Position numbers and translations under genes: made by a program. This document shows positions 50,977-62,715 of a stretch of DNA of 64,000 nt, piece after piece; position 1 is the first letter of the stretch; every line of letters starts with the position of its first letter. The stretch spans positions 62,001 to 126,000 of the forward strand of contig NZ_NSFT01000004.1 in NCBI RefSeq assembly GCF_002294725.1, given 5' to 3'. The notes under the pieces are model-generated. The model saw only the letters and a program-made list of their open reading frames with translations. It did not search any database and was not told the DNA's origin. This DNA comes from Mesorhizobium sp. WSM4313 (lineage in GTDB: Bacteria; Pseudomonadota; Alphaproteobacteria; Rhizobiales; Rhizobiaceae).

Positions 50977-50999
50977 TGCTCTGAGAGGTCCACGAACCG

Positions 51000-51028
51000 T
51001 GCGGCTGGGGGCTTGATCCCCGGCCGCA
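51000..51028 (+). other. Intercistronic hairpin between frcB and frcC
   Basis: TGCGGCTGGGG pairs with CCCCGGCCGCA through one T-G pair, with a 7-nt loop GCTTGAT. There is no T-run, so it is unlikely to be a full terminator. Such stems after binding-protein genes often stabilise the upstream mRNA or attenuate downstream expression, giving more binding protein than permease. Confidence 0.65.
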
Positions 51029-51138
51029 TCGGGTGGACGATGCGCTTTCGTCAAAGCGCGACAATCCTGGCGACAAGACCGGAATAGGCGTCGACGGCGT
51101 GTGCGGCAATGAGAGGCCGTATGCAGACGGGAGGACAT

Positions 51139-52200
51139 ATGTCTCAGATACAGGAATTCGAGAAAGTACTTACGGGAAGCGACACCAGCGTCGCCGCCTT
51201 CGACGAGCACAAATCGGCCGTCAAGCGCGCCCAGCACTTCCTGCACTCCACGCCGGCGGCGGTGCCGCTGATCGTGCTGGTTCTGTCGGTCATCATCTTC
51301 GGCATCGCCATCGGCGGACGTTTCTTTTCGTCCTACACGCTGACGCTGATCCTGCAGCAGATCGCCATCGTCGGCATTCTCGGTGCCGCGCAGACATTGG
51401 TCATCCTGACCGCTGGCATCGATCTCTCGATCGGCGTCATCATGGTGATTTCGGCGGTGATCATGGGCAATTGCGCCGTGACCTATGGCATGCCGGCCAT
51501 ACTCGCCGTGGCGATTGGGCTTGCCGCCGGCGGCGCCTGCGGACTGCTCAATGGCCTCCTGGTCGCCTACATGAAGCTGCCGCCCTTCATCGTCACGCTC
51601 GGCACCTGGAACATCGTCATGGCCACGAATTTCATCTATTCGGCCAATGAGACGATCCGCGACACCGACGTCGACGTCCAGGCGCCGCTGCTGCATCTGT
51701 TCGCGGTGAGCTTCAGGGTCGGCTCTGCCGTGCTGACGCTTGGCGTCATTGCCATGGTCCTGCTGGTGATCCTGCTGTGGTATGTCCTCAACCACACCGC
51801 ATGGGGCCGCCATGTCTACGCCGTCGGCGACGATCAGGAAGCTGCGAAACTGTCGGGCATTCAGACCAAGAAGGTGCTGATGATGGTCTATGCCCTTGCC
51901 GGGCTGATCGCCGCTTTCGCGGCTTGGGTCTCGATCGGCCGCAACGGCTCGGTCTCGCCGTCGGCCGCTGTCACCGACTACAATCTGCAGGCCATCACCG
52001 CGACGGTGATCGGCGGCATCTCGCTGTTCGGCGGGCGCGGCTCGATCCTCGGCACGCTGTTCGGCGCCATGATCGTCGGCGTCGTCTCGATGGGCCTCAA
52101 CATGCTGGGCGCCGATCCGCAATGGAAGGTGCTGCTCACCGGCGTGCTGATCATCGGCGCCGTGGCGATCGATCAATGGATCAGAAAGGTTTCGGCATAG
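51139..52200 (+). CDS. frcC: Sugar ABC transporter permease (FrcC-like)
   Basis: A 353-residue inner-membrane protein of the RbsC type, with about eight to ten helices. LTAGIDLSIGVIMVISAV near 95 and PPFIVTLGTWNIVMATNFI near 155 are the conserved loops, and ITATVIGGISLFGGRGSILGT near 295 the C-terminal signature. The start was chosen at MSQIQEFEKV, with GGGAGG ahead and ATATG. Follows frcB by 162 bp with the hairpin in between. It would form the channel with FrcA. Confidence 0.92.
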   Translation: MSQIQEFEKVLTGSDTSVAAFDEHKSAVKRAQHFLHSTPAAVPLIVLVLSVIIFGIAIGGRFFSSYTLTLILQQIAIVGILGAAQTLVILTAGIDLSIGVIMVISAVIMGNCAVTYGMPAILAVAIGLAAGGACGLLNGLLVAYMKLPPFIVTLGTWNIVMATNFIYSANETIRDTDVDVQAPLLHLFAVSFRVGSAVLTLGVIAMVLLVILLWYVLNHTAWGRHVYAVGDDQEAAKLSGIQTKKVLMMVYALAGLIAAFAAWVSIGRNGSVSPSAAVTDYNLQAITATVIGGISLFGGRGSILGTLFGAMIVGVVSMGLNMLGADPQWKVLLTGVLIIGAVAIDQWIRKVSA

Positions 52201-52202
52201 TC

Positions 52203-52985
52203 ATGACCCAGGAGCCCATTCTCACAGCGCGCGGCCTGATCAAGCGCTATGGCCGCGTTACCGCCCTCGACAATGCCGATTTCGACCTCTATCCGGGCGA
52301 AATCCTCGCAGTCATCGGCGACAACGGCGCGGGCAAATCATCGCTGATCAAGGCGATCTCCGGCGCGGCGGTGCCCGACGAAGGCGAAATCCGGCTTGAG
52401 GGCAAGCCAGTTGCCTTCAAGTCGCCGATGGAGGCCCGGGAAGCCGGCATCGAAACCGTCTACCAGAACCTCGCCCTGTCGCCGGCGCTGTCGATCGCCG
52501 ACAACATGTTTCTCGGCCGCGAGATCCGCAAGCCAGGTCCGCTTGGCAGTTGGCTGCGCATGCTCGACCGTCCGGCGATGGAGAAGCGTGCTCGCGACAA
52601 GCTCACGGAGCTCGGCCTGATGACCATCCAGAACATCAGCCAGGCGGTGGAGACGCTTTCGGGCGGCCAGCGCCAGGGCGTGGCGGTGGCGCGTGCTGCC
52701 GCCTTCGGCTCGAAAGTGGTGATCATGGACGAGCCGACGGCCGCCCTTGGCGTGAAGGAAAGCCGCCGCGTGCTTGAGCTGATCCTGGACGTCAAGAAGC
52801 GCGGCCTGCCGATCGTTTTGATCTCGCACAACATGCCGCATGTCTTCGAGGTGGCGGACCGCATCCACATCCACCGGCTTGGAAGGCGTCTCTGCGTCGT
52901 CGATCCTAAGCAGATTTCCATGTCGGATGCGGTGGCGCTGATGACCGGCGCCAAGAAGCCGCCGGAGGACGCGCTGGCGGCTTGA
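52203..52985 (+). CDS. frcA: Sugar ABC transporter ATP-binding protein (FrcA-like)
   Basis: A 260-residue single-domain ATPase. Walker A is GDNGAGKSSLIKAISG near 38, signature LSGGQRQGVAVARAA near 150, Walker B KVVIMDEPTAALGV near 170 and switch His in LISHNMPHVFEV near 215. Most RbsA/XylG proteins in this family have two ATPase halves; the single-domain form is characteristic of FrcA. It begins 2 bp after frcC. Last gene of the transporter operon, as the kinase is on the other strand. Confidence 0.93.
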   Translation: MTQEPILTARGLIKRYGRVTALDNADFDLYPGEILAVIGDNGAGKSSLIKAISGAAVPDEGEIRLEGKPVAFKSPMEAREAGIETVYQNLALSPALSIADNMFLGREIRKPGPLGSWLRMLDRPAMEKRARDKLTELGLMTIQNISQAVETLSGGQRQGVAVARAAAFGSKVVIMDEPTAALGVKESRRVLELILDVKKRGLPIVLISHNMPHVFEVADRIHIHRLGRRLCVVDPKQISMSDAVALMTGAKKPPEDALAA

Positions 52986-53127
52986 TCCCCACGACATGTC
53001 CCTGTTGCCGCAGGCGGGCTGATGGGTCGGTTGAGTAAATCGATTGAACCTATGCTGCAACGCACTAAGATGGGCTGGGAGGAACGGTGAAAGCCGCTAT
53101 GATCAGGCCAGTTGAACGAGAGGCAGC

Positions 53128-55590
53128 ATGACATCCGCCATGACGATCGAAGTCCCTGTTCTCGACAATCCCGACCCCAAGACGCTCGCCGAAGAAGTCT
53201 TGATGTCGCTCAAATACCGGGTCGGCAAGGACACAACCGTCGCCACGCCCTATGACTGGCTGACCGCTTCGATCAAGGTGGTGCGCGACCGCATCGTCGA
53301 TCAATGGATGCAGGCGACCAAGGAGGCTTACGACCAGCAGGAAAAGCGCGTCTATTACCTTTCGCTCGAATTCCTGATCGGGCGCCTGATGCGCGACGCC
53401 TTCTCCAATCTCGGCCTGATGGAGAACATGCGCGAGGCGCTGTCCTCGCTCGGCGTCGACCTCGACCTGATCGCGGGGCTCGAGCCGGACGCGGCACTCG
53501 GCAATGGCGGCCTCGGCCGTCTCGCCGCCTGCTTCATGGAAAGCATGGCGACCGTCGACATCCCCGCCCATGGCTACGGCATCCGCTACGCCAACGGCAT
53601 GTTCCGCCAGGAAATCCACGGCGGCTGGCAGGTCGAGCTGCCGGAGACCTGGCTCGATCACGGCAATCCCTGGGAGTTCGAACGGCGCGAGCGTTCCTTC
53701 GAGGTCGGCTTCGGCGGCTCGGTGGAAGCGATCACCTCGAAGGATGGCCGGCTCGAACGCCACGTCTGGAAGCCGACCGAGCATGTGTTGGCCGTCGCCT
53801 ATGACACGCCGGTGGCCGGCTGGCGCGCCAGGCGCGTCAACACGCTGAGACTCTGGTCCGGCATGCCGATCGACCCGATCCTGCTCGACAAGTTCAATGC
53901 GGGCGACCACATCGGCGCGCTGGCCGAGAGCAACAAGGCCGACGCGCTGTCGCGCGTGCTTTATCCTGCCGATTCCCACATGGCCGGCCAGGAGCTGAGG
54001 CTGCGGCAGGAATATTTCTTCTCCACCGCCTCGCTGCAGGACATCGTGCAGCGGCATTTGAGCCAGTATGGCGACCTGAAATCGCTGCCCGACAAGGCGG
54101 CGATCCACTTGAACGACACTCATCCCGCGGTCGCCGTGCCGGAGCTGATGCGGCTCCTGATGGACGTCCACGGCATGGACTTCGACCAGGCCTGGGACAT
54201 CACCAAGCGCACCTTCGGCTACACCAACCACACGCTGTTGCCCGAGGCGCTTGAAAGCTGGCCGGTGCCGCTGTTCGAGCGTCTGCTGCCGCGCCACATG
54301 CAGATCGTCTACGCCATCAATGCGCAGGTGCTGCTCGAGGCCCGCGCCACCAACCAGTTCTCGGGCGATCAGATCGCCCGCATCTCGCTGATCCAGGAAA
54401 ATGGCGACCGCCGCGTGCGCATGGGCAATCTGGCCTTTGTCGGCTCGCATTCGATCAACGGCGTCTCGGCGCTGCACACCGAGCTGATGAAGGAGACGGT
54501 GTTCGCCGATCTCCACAAGCTCTATCCCGATCGCATCAACAACAAGACCAACGGCATCACGCCCAGGCGCTGGCTGATCCAGTGCAATCCCGGCCTGACC
54601 TCGCTTGCCCGCGAGGCGATCGGCGACCGCTTCATGGACGACATCGAGGCAATCAAGGATCTCGATCCGCTGGCCGATGACGCGGCTTTCCGTGAGAAAT
54701 TCGCCGGTGTGAAGCGGCAGAACAAGGCGCGGCTCGCCAATCTCGTCGCCGACCGGCTCGGCATCAGGATCGATCCGTCGGCGCTGTTCGACATCCAGGT
54801 CAAGCGCATCCACGAATACAAGCGCCAGCTGCTCAACATACTGGAAGCGATCGCGCTGTACGATCAGATCCGCTCGCATCCGGAACGGGACTGGATGCCG
54901 CGCGTCAAGATCTTCGGCGGCAAGGCGGCGCCCAGCTATCACAACGCCAAGCTGATCATCAAGCTGGCCAACGACGTCGCGAAAGTCATCAATGGCGATC
55001 CGTCGGTGCGCGGCCTGCTGAAGGTGGTGTTCGTGCCGAACTACAATGTCAGCCTGGCCGAGGTGCTGATGCCGGCCGCCGATCTCTCCGAGCAGATTTC
55101 GACCGCCGGCATGGAAGCTTCGGGCACCGGCAACATGAAGTTCGCGCTGAACGGCGCCTTGACCATCGGCACGCTCGACGGCGCCAATGTCGAGATCAAG
55201 GAACATGTCGGCGACGACAACATATTCATCTTCGGCCTCACCACCGCGGAGGTCGCCGAGCGGCGCAACAATGGCTACAATCCGCGCGGCGTGATCGAGA
55301 CCTCGTCCGAGCTGTCGCAGGCGGTATCGGCCATTTCCTCCGGCGTCTTCTCACCCGACGATCCCGACCGCTATCGCGACCTGATGAACGGGCTCTACCA
55401 AAGCGACTGGTTCATGGTGGCGGCCGACTTCGATTCCTACGCCGCCTGCCAGCGCGAGGTCGACGCCGTGTGGCGCAACAGCCCCGACTGGTACGCGCGC
55501 GCCATCCGCAACGTCGCCCGCGTCGGCTGGTTCTCGTCCGATCGCACAATCCGCCAATATGCGAAAGACATCTGGAACGTGCCCGTCTGA
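53128..55590 (+). CDS. glgP: Glycogen phosphorylase
   Basis: An 820-residue GT35 enzyme that releases glucose-1-phosphate from glycogen. YYLSLEFLIGRLMRDA near 70, LGNGGLGRLAACFMES near 125, IRYANGMFRQ near 150 and the PLP lysine motif EASGTGNMKFALNGALTIGTLDGANVEI near 665 are all intact. Length is normal. GAGGCAGC precedes the ATG. First gene of the glycogen operon, separated from glgB by the repeat at 55628. Confidence 0.98.
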   Translation: MTSAMTIEVPVLDNPDPKTLAEEVLMSLKYRVGKDTTVATPYDWLTASIKVVRDRIVDQWMQATKEAYDQQEKRVYYLSLEFLIGRLMRDAFSNLGLMENMREALSSLGVDLDLIAGLEPDAALGNGGLGRLAACFMESMATVDIPAHGYGIRYANGMFRQEIHGGWQVELPETWLDHGNPWEFERRERSFEVGFGGSVEAITSKDGRLERHVWKPTEHVLAVAYDTPVAGWRARRVNTLRLWSGMPIDPILLDKFNAGDHIGALAESNKADALSRVLYPADSHMAGQELRLRQEYFFSTASLQDIVQRHLSQYGDLKSLPDKAAIHLNDTHPAVAVPELMRLLMDVHGMDFDQAWDITKRTFGYTNHTLLPEALESWPVPLFERLLPRHMQIVYAINAQVLLEARATNQFSGDQIARISLIQENGDRRVRMGNLAFVGSHSINGVSALHTELMKETVFADLHKLYPDRINNKTNGITPRRWLIQCNPGLTSLAREAIGDRFMDDIEAIKDLDPLADDAAFREKFAGVKRQNKARLANLVADRLGIRIDPSALFDIQVKRIHEYKRQLLNILEAIALYDQIRSHPERDWMPRVKIFGGKAAPSYHNAKLIIKLANDVAKVINGDPSVRGLLKVVFVPNYNVSLAEVLMPAADLSEQISTAGMEASGTGNMKFALNGALTIGTLDGANVEIKEHVGDDNIFIFGLTTAEVAERRNNGYNPRGVIETSSELSQAVSAISSGVFSPDDPDRYRDLMNGLYQSDWFMVAADFDSYAACQREVDAVWRNSPDWYARAIRNVARVGWFSSDRTIRQYAKDIWNVPV

Positions 55591-55627
55591 TATGATTGCA
55601 TGAGCCACAAAGAATGTGGCCAGATGC

Positions 55628-55680
55628 ATGTCGCCCAAAAGTGCGTAGCGGTTTTGGGACCACGACATGCACCAAGACAA
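55628..55680. repeat. Dispersed repeat, family B, between glgP and glgB
   Basis: ATGTCGCCCAAAAGTGCGTA to ACGACATGCACCAAGACAA matches 17564-17617 with a few changes. Its ends are inverted and could form a hairpin in the glgPB mRNA. A separate small hairpin, GCCACA/TGTGGC, lies just before it (55603-55620). Confidence 0.8.
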
Positions 55681-55744
55681 AGAACGGCGCATGCCGGAGC
55701 GAGGCATGCGCCAGAACAAGGTGCCCGGGGAGGGCGACCGTTTG

Positions 55745-57958
55745 ATGAGGAAGCCGCGCGCGACCGCTGCGACAAGCGGGCCGGACGGACTGGCGCCAGC
55801 CGGCGATGTCGCGGCGATTGTCGCCGGAACGCACGGCGATCCCTTCGCGGTCCTGGGCGTGCATGAAGCCGGCAAGGGCTTCATTGCCCGCTGCTTCGTG
55901 CCCAATGCCGAATTCGTCACCGCCTACACGCTGACCGGCAAGGAGGTCGGCGAGCTTTCCCGCAGCGACGATGCCGGCTTCTTCGAGGGCAAGGTCTCGA
56001 TCCGCAAGCGCCAGCCGCTGCGCTATCACGCCAGGAATGCCGGCGGCGATTGGTGGCTGACCGATCCCTATTCCTTCGGCCCGGTGCTCGGTCCGATGGA
56101 CGACTATTACATGGCCGAGGGTTCGCACTTACGGCTGTTCGACAAGCTCGGCGCCCACATCGTCGAACATGAGGGCGCCACCGGCGTGCATTTCGCCGTC
56201 TGGGCGCCCAATGCGCGGCGCGTCTCCGTGGTCGGTGCCTTCAACGACTGGGATGGTCGCCGGCACACGATGCGCGACCGTAAGGACACGGGCATCTGGG
56301 AATTGTTCATTCCCGATATCGGCGCGGGCAAGCCCTACAAGTTCGAGATCATCGGGCCCGACGGCGTGCGCCTGCCGCTGAAGGCCGACCCGTTCGCCTT
56401 CGAATCGGAATTGCGCCCGGCGACCGCCTCGGTGACGGCGCCGCCCATAGCGCATCAATGGGGCGACGAGGCGCATCGCAATTATTGGCAGAAAGCCGAT
56501 CCCCGGCGCGAGGCGATCTCGATCTACGAGGTCCATGCCGGCTCCTGGCAGCGCCGCGACGACGGCACGTTCCTCTCCTGGGACGAACTCGCCGCGCGGC
56601 TGATCCCCTACGTGGTCGACACTGGCTTCACCCATATCGAGTTCCTGCCGATCTCGGAGCACCCCTATGACCCATCCTGGGGCTACCAGACCACCGGGCT
56701 TTATGCGCCGACAGCCCGCTTCGGCGACCCCGACGGCTTCGCCCGTTTCGTCGATGGCGCGCATCGCGCCGGCGTTGGCGTCATCCTCGACTGGGTGCCG
56801 GCGCATTTCCCGGTCGACGAGCACGGGCTGGTGAAATTCGACGGCACGGCGCTCTACGAGCATGCCGACCCGCGCCAGGGCTTCCATCCCGACTGGAACA
56901 CGGCCATCTACAATTTCGGCCGCCGCGAGGTAGTGTCATTCCTGGTCAACAACGCGCTGTTCTGGACCGAGAAATACCATGTCGACGGCTTGCGCGTCGA
57001 CGCGGTCGCCTCGATGCTCTACCTCGATTATTCGCGCAAGGCCGGCGAGTGGATCCCCAACGAGAAGGGCGGGCGCGAGAACCTGCAGGCCGTCAGCTTC
57101 CTGCAGAAGATGAACAAGGAGGTCTACGGCCACCACCCCGGCGTGATGACGATCGCCGAGGAATCGACCTCATGGCCGAAAGTGTCGCGTCCCGTGCATG
57201 AAGGCGGCCTCGGCTTCGGCTTCAAATGGAACATGGGCTTCATGCACGACACGCTGGAGTATCTCTCCAAGGAGCCGATCTTCCGCAAGCACCATCACAA
57301 CGACATCACCTTCGGCCTGGTCTACGCCTTCTCGGAAAATTTCGTGCTGCCGCTTTCGCATGACGAGGTCGTGCACGGCAAAGGCACGCTGCTCCACAAG
57401 ATGGCAGGCGACGACTGGCAGAAGTTCGCCACGCTGCGCGCCTATTACGCCTTCATGTGGGGCTATCCCGGCAAGAAGCTCTTGTTCATGGGCCAGGAAT
57501 TCGCCCAGCGGCGCGAGTGGAGCGAGGAACGCGCGCTCGACTGGGACCTGCTGGAATTCGCGCCGCACCGCGGCGTCTGGCAGACGGTCCGGGATTTGAA
57601 CTACCTCTATCGTTCGCGTCCGGCGCTGCATGCGCGCGACTGCGAGCCGGAGGGCTTCTCCTGGCTGATCGTCGACGACCGCGACAATTCGGTCTTCGCC
57701 TGGCTGCGCAGCGCGCCGGACGGCAATTCGATAGCTGTCATCTCCAATTTCACGCCGGTGCCGCGCGAGAACTATCGCGTGCCTCTGCCGAAGGCGGGAA
57801 AATGGCGCGAGATCATGAATACCGACGCCGAGGTCTATGGCGGCTCCGGCATGGGCAATAGCGGCATGGTCGAGGCAAGCGGGGAAGGAGGCGGCGTATC
57901 GGCGACGATGCTTTTGCCGCCGCTGTCGACGATCATGCTGGAATTCGTCACGGATTGA
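55745..57958 (+). CDS. glgB: 1,4-alpha-glucan branching enzyme
   Basis: A 737-residue GH13 enzyme. The N-terminal carbohydrate-binding modules include GVHFAVWAPNARRVSVVGAFNDW near 160. The (beta/alpha)8 domain shows DWVPAHFP near 345, the nucleophile Asp in GLRVDAVASMLY near 415, the acid Glu in TIAEESTSWP near 468 and LSHDEVVHGKGT near 535. The frame is open upstream, with ATGs at 55667 (in the repeat) and 55691; 55745 is chosen on family length, although GGGAGGG lies a little far. It introduces alpha-1,6 branches in glycogen. Confidence 0.95.
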   Translation: MRKPRATAATSGPDGLAPAGDVAAIVAGTHGDPFAVLGVHEAGKGFIARCFVPNAEFVTAYTLTGKEVGELSRSDDAGFFEGKVSIRKRQPLRYHARNAGGDWWLTDPYSFGPVLGPMDDYYMAEGSHLRLFDKLGAHIVEHEGATGVHFAVWAPNARRVSVVGAFNDWDGRRHTMRDRKDTGIWELFIPDIGAGKPYKFEIIGPDGVRLPLKADPFAFESELRPATASVTAPPIAHQWGDEAHRNYWQKADPRREAISIYEVHAGSWQRRDDGTFLSWDELAARLIPYVVDTGFTHIEFLPISEHPYDPSWGYQTTGLYAPTARFGDPDGFARFVDGAHRAGVGVILDWVPAHFPVDEHGLVKFDGTALYEHADPRQGFHPDWNTAIYNFGRREVVSFLVNNALFWTEKYHVDGLRVDAVASMLYLDYSRKAGEWIPNEKGGRENLQAVSFLQKMNKEVYGHHPGVMTIAEESTSWPKVSRPVHEGGLGFGFKWNMGFMHDTLEYLSKEPIFRKHHHNDITFGLVYAFSENFVLPLSHDEVVHGKGTLLHKMAGDDWQKFATLRAYYAFMWGYPGKKLLFMGQEFAQRREWSEERALDWDLLEFAPHRGVWQTVRDLNYLYRSRPALHARDCEPEGFSWLIVDDRDNSVFAWLRSAPDGNSIAVISNFTPVPRENYRVPLPKAGKWREIMNTDAEVYGGSGMGNSGMVEASGEGGGVSATMLLPPLSTIMLEFVTD

Positions 57959-58021
57959 AGCAGATGATGTCTCATCCTGCTCTTGCAACAGTCCGGGCAG
58001 CTTGTTTGGGAGGGTAACAGA

Positions 58022-59290
58022 ATGGCAGAGATCAGAAGAACCCAGCCGCTGGCACGCGATGCCATGGCCTATGTGCTGGCCGGCGGCCGCGGCAGCCGCC
58101 TCAGGGAGCTGACCGACCGGCGCGCCAAGCCGGCGGTCTATTTCGGCGGCAAGACGCGCATCATCGATTTCGCCCTCTCCAATGCGCTCAACTCCGGCAT
58201 CCGCCGCCTCGGCGTCGCCACCCAGTACAAGGCGCACTCGCTGATCCGCCACCTGCAGCGCGGCTGGAACTTCCTGCGGCCCGAGCGAAACGAAAGCTTC
58301 GACATCCTGCCTGCATCGCAGCGCGTCTCGGAAACGCAGTGGTATGAAGGCACGGCCGACGCCGTCTACCAGAACATCGACATCATCGAGGCCTATGGCC
58401 CCGAATACATGGTCATCCTCGCCGGCGACCACATCTACAAGATGGATTACGAGCTGATGCTGCGCCAGCATGTCGACGCCGGCGCCGACGTCACAGTGGG
58501 CTGTCTGGAAGTGCCGCGCATGGAGGCGACCGGCTTCGGCGTCATGCATGTCGACAAGAAGGACAACATCATCGCTTTCGTCGAAAAGCCGGCCGATCCG
58601 CCCGGCATTCCGGACAAGCCGGAATTCGCTTTGGCGTCGATGGGCATCTATGTCTTCAAGACCAAGTTCCTGATGGAGCAGCTGCGCCGCGACGCCGCCG
58701 AGCCCGGCTCCAGCCGGGACTTCGGCAAGGACATCATCCCTTACATCGTCCAGCACGGCAAGGCGATCGCCCACCGCTTCGCAAAATCCTGCGTGCGTTC
58801 CTCGCACGAGGCCGAACCCTATTGGCGCGACGTCGGAACGGTGGACGCCTATTGGGAAGCCAATATCGACCTCACCGATATCACGCCCGAGCTCGACCTC
58901 TACGACCGCGATTGGCCGATCTGGACCTATGCCGAGTTGAAGCCGCCGGCAAAGTTCGTGCATGACGAGGACGGCCGCCGCGGCGAGGCGATCTCCTCGC
59001 TGGTCTCCGGCGACTGCATCGTTTCCGGCGCCTCGCTGCGCCGCAGCCTGATCTTCACCGGCGCGCGCATCAATTCCTATTCCAAGCTCGAGGAAGTGGT
59101 GATGCTGCCCGACGTCCAGGTCGGCCGCAACGCGAGCCTCAAGCGCGTCGTCATCGATCACGGCGTCCACATCCCGGAAGGACTGGTTGTCGGCGAGGAC
59201 CCGGCGCTCGACGCCAAGCGTTTTCGCGTATCGGAGAAGGGCATCTGCCTGATCACGCAGGACATGATCAACAAGTTGTCGACCACTTAG
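58022..59290 (+). CDS. glgC: Glucose-1-phosphate adenylyltransferase
   Basis: A 422-residue ADP-glucose pyrophosphorylase. [26 protein letters not shown] near 20 is the ATP site, with [14 protein letters not shown] next, [12 protein letters not shown] near 130 and [10 protein letters not shown] near 182. The C-terminal hexapeptide domain follows ([20 protein letters not shown]). GGGAGGG lies before the ATG. It is the regulated step of glycogen synthesis. Its last codons are echoed in the degenerate repeat downstream. Confidence 0.97.
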   Translation: MAEIRRTQPLARDAMAYVLAGGRGSRLRELTDRRAKPAVYFGGKTRIIDFALSNALNSGIRRLGVATQYKAHSLIRHLQRGWNFLRPERNESFDILPASQRVSETQWYEGTADAVYQNIDIIEAYGPEYMVILAGDHIYKMDYELMLRQHVDAGADVTVGCLEVPRMEATGFGVMHVDKKDNIIAFVEKPADPPGIPDKPEFALASMGIYVFKTKFLMEQLRRDAAEPGSSRDFGKDIIPYIVQHGKAIAHRFAKSCVRSSHEAEPYWRDVGTVDAYWEANIDLTDITPELDLYDRDWPIWTYAELKPPAKFVHDEDGRRGEAISSLVSGDCIVSGASLRRSLIFTGARINSYSKLEEVVMLPDVQVGRNASLKRVVIDHGVHIPEGLVVGEDPALDAKRFRVSEKGICLITQDMINKLSTT

Positions 59291-59405
59291 GGTCGATCAG
59301 CAAGCTGTCAGCCTGATGAGGTTGATCGGCTGTCAACCTGGCAAGGTCGATCAGCAAGCTGACGGGTCGATCAACAAGCTGACGACTGGATCAACAGGTT
59401 GTCAC
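59266..59405 (+). repeat. Degenerate tandem repeat seeded by the end of glgC
   Basis: GATCAACAAGTTGTCG (last codons of glgC) is followed by GATCAGCAAGCTGTCA, GATCGGCTGTCAAC, GATCAGCAAGCTGACG, GATCAACAAGCTGACG and GATCAACAGGTTGTCA, at uneven spacings of about 20-30 bp. It fills the gap up to glgA and ends near the glgA ribosome binding site. Confidence 0.7.
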
Positions 59406-59441
59406 TTTGACCTGTCATCTTGAGATCGGAATGTGGAGCGC

Positions 59442-60887
59442 ATGCAGGTTCTGTCGGTCACGCCCGAAATCTTCCCGCTGATCAAGACCGGCGGGCTTGC
59501 CGACGTCGCCGGCGCCTTGCCGATCGCGCTTGCCGGCAAGGGCGTGGCGATGCGCACGCTGGTTCCGGGCTATCCCGTGGTGATGGCGGCCTTCGCCAAG
59601 AAGAAGGCGGTCTACCAATATCCGCTGCTGCAGGGCGGTAAGGCTTCGATCCATGCCGTCAAGATCGGCGATCTCGATCTCTTCGTTTTGGACGCGCCGC
59701 ATCTCTTCGATCGCCAGGGCGGCCCTTACGGCACCGCCTCCGGCGCCGACTGGCCGGACAACTGGCGCCGCTTCGCCGCGCTCAGCCAGGCCGGCGGCGA
59801 CATTGCCGGCGGCGCAATCTCCGGTTACCAGCCCGACATCGTGCATGCCCATGACTGGCAGTCGGCGATGACGCTTGCCTATATGCGCTACGGCAAGGCG
59901 GTCGGCGTGCCGTCGCTGATCACCGTGCACAACCTTGCCTTCCAGGGTCAGTTCGGCGCCGGCATCTTCGGCGAGCTCGGCCTGCCGAGCGTGGCGATGC
60001 AGCTCGACGGCATCGAATATTATGGCGGCGTCGGCTTTCTCAAGGCCGGCCTGCAAGCCGCCTGGGCCATCACTACGGTCAGCCCGACCTATGCGCAGGA
60101 AATCCGCTTGCCCGAATTCGGCATGGGTCTCGACGGGCTGATCAACATGCGCTCGACCGATCTCTACGGCATCGTCAACGGCATCGACGTCGACATCTGG
60201 AACCCGCAGACCGACAAGCATCTGGTCGCCAATTATTCGGCCGAGACGCTTGCGGCGCGAGGCAAGAACCGCAAGGCGGTCGAAGAGCGCTTCGGCCTGG
60301 AAGCGGATGGCAGCCCGATCGTCTGCGTCATCAGCCGGCTGACCTGGCAGAAGGGCATGGACATCCTGGCCGCGGTCGTCGACGGCATCGTCGCCGCCGG
60401 CGCGCGGCTGGCGATCCTCGGCTCCGGCGACGCCGGCCTCGAAGGCACGCTGCTTGCCGCCGCCGCCCGCCATCGCGGCCGCGTCGGCGTCATCGTCGGT
60501 TACGACGAAGAGCTTTCGCACGTCATGCAAGGCGGCTGCGACGCCATCATCATTCCGTCCCGCTTCGAGCCCTGCGGCCTCACCCAGCTCTATGGCCTGC
60601 GCTATGGCTGCGTGCCGGTCGTCGCCAGGACAGGCGGTCTGGCCGACACCATCATCGATGCCAACGAGGCCGCCTTGTCGGCCGGCGTCGCCACCGGCTT
60701 CCAGTTCGCGCCCAACAATGGTGCCGCGATGCTCCATGCCATCCAGCGGCTGGTCGAGCAGCATGCGCGGCCCGCGACCTGGGCCTCGATCCAGCGCCAG
60801 GGCATGAAGGCCGATGTCTCCTGGGACAAGAGCGCCGAAAAATACGTCGAACTCTATCGCTTGCTGCTTTCAAAAAGGGCTGCCTGA
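59442..60887 (+). CDS. glgA: Glycogen synthase (ADP-glucose)
   Basis: A 481-residue GT5 enzyme. [19 protein letters not shown] holds the KxGGL ADP-glucose motif at residue 15, then [10 protein letters not shown] near 130, [11 protein letters not shown] near 165, [15 protein letters not shown] near 295, and [19 protein letters not shown] near 370 with the catalytic Glu. The ATG at 59442 has GGAG before it; a GTG 3 codons upstream is less likely. It lengthens alpha-1,4 glucan chains. Confidence 0.97.
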   Translation: MQVLSVTPEIFPLIKTGGLADVAGALPIALAGKGVAMRTLVPGYPVVMAAFAKKKAVYQYPLLQGGKASIHAVKIGDLDLFVLDAPHLFDRQGGPYGTASGADWPDNWRRFAALSQAGGDIAGGAISGYQPDIVHAHDWQSAMTLAYMRYGKAVGVPSLITVHNLAFQGQFGAGIFGELGLPSVAMQLDGIEYYGGVGFLKAGLQAAWAITTVSPTYAQEIRLPEFGMGLDGLINMRSTDLYGIVNGIDVDIWNPQTDKHLVANYSAETLAARGKNRKAVEERFGLEADGSPIVCVISRLTWQKGMDILAAVVDGIVAAGARLAILGSGDAGLEGTLLAAAARHRGRVGVIVGYDEELSHVMQGGCDAIIIPSRFEPCGLTQLYGLRYGCVPVVARTGGLADTIIDANEAALSAGVATGFQFAPNNGAAMLHAIQRLVEQHARPATWASIQRQGMKADVSWDKSAEKYVELYRLLLSKRAA

Positions 60888-62519
<1,632 letters not shown>

Positions 62520-62535
62520 GGGTGGCGTGGCGCGA

Positions 62536-62707
62536 CTCCCCCTTCTCCCCTTGTGGGAGAAGGTGTCGCCGAAGGCGACGGATGAGGGGTGCTCCAGCTT
62601 GGCGCAAACCGGCGCTCGCATCGCCGGCGCCTCATTTCTTCCAACACCCCTCATCCGTCTCGGCGCTGCGCGCCGATCCACCTTCTCCCACAAGGGGAGA
62701 AGGGGAG
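62536..62707. repeat. Long inverted-repeat element between pgm and glgX (RIME-like)
   Basis: The outer arms CTCCCCCTTCTCCCCTTGTG... (62536-62565) and its complement (62679-62707, one G shorter) are nearly identical over about 29 bp. Inner arms GACGGATGAGGGGTG (62577-62591) and CACCCCTCATCCGTC (62645-62659) are perfect. The structure is typical of rhizobial intergenic mosaic elements. The right arm supplies purines just before the glgX start. Confidence 0.9.
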
Positions 62708-62715
62708 GCGCTCGC

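Noticed and set aside
49570..52176. 868-codon antisense frame across frcR, frcB and frcC
   Set aside because: It runs through several well-supported genes in different frames and has no protein-like motifs.
53065..55206. 713-codon antisense frame opposite glgP
   Set aside because: Shadow of glgP; no recognisable domain.
57170..59170. 666-codon antisense frame opposite glgB and glgC
   Set aside because: Spans two true genes and the spacer between them; composition is that of antisense DNA.
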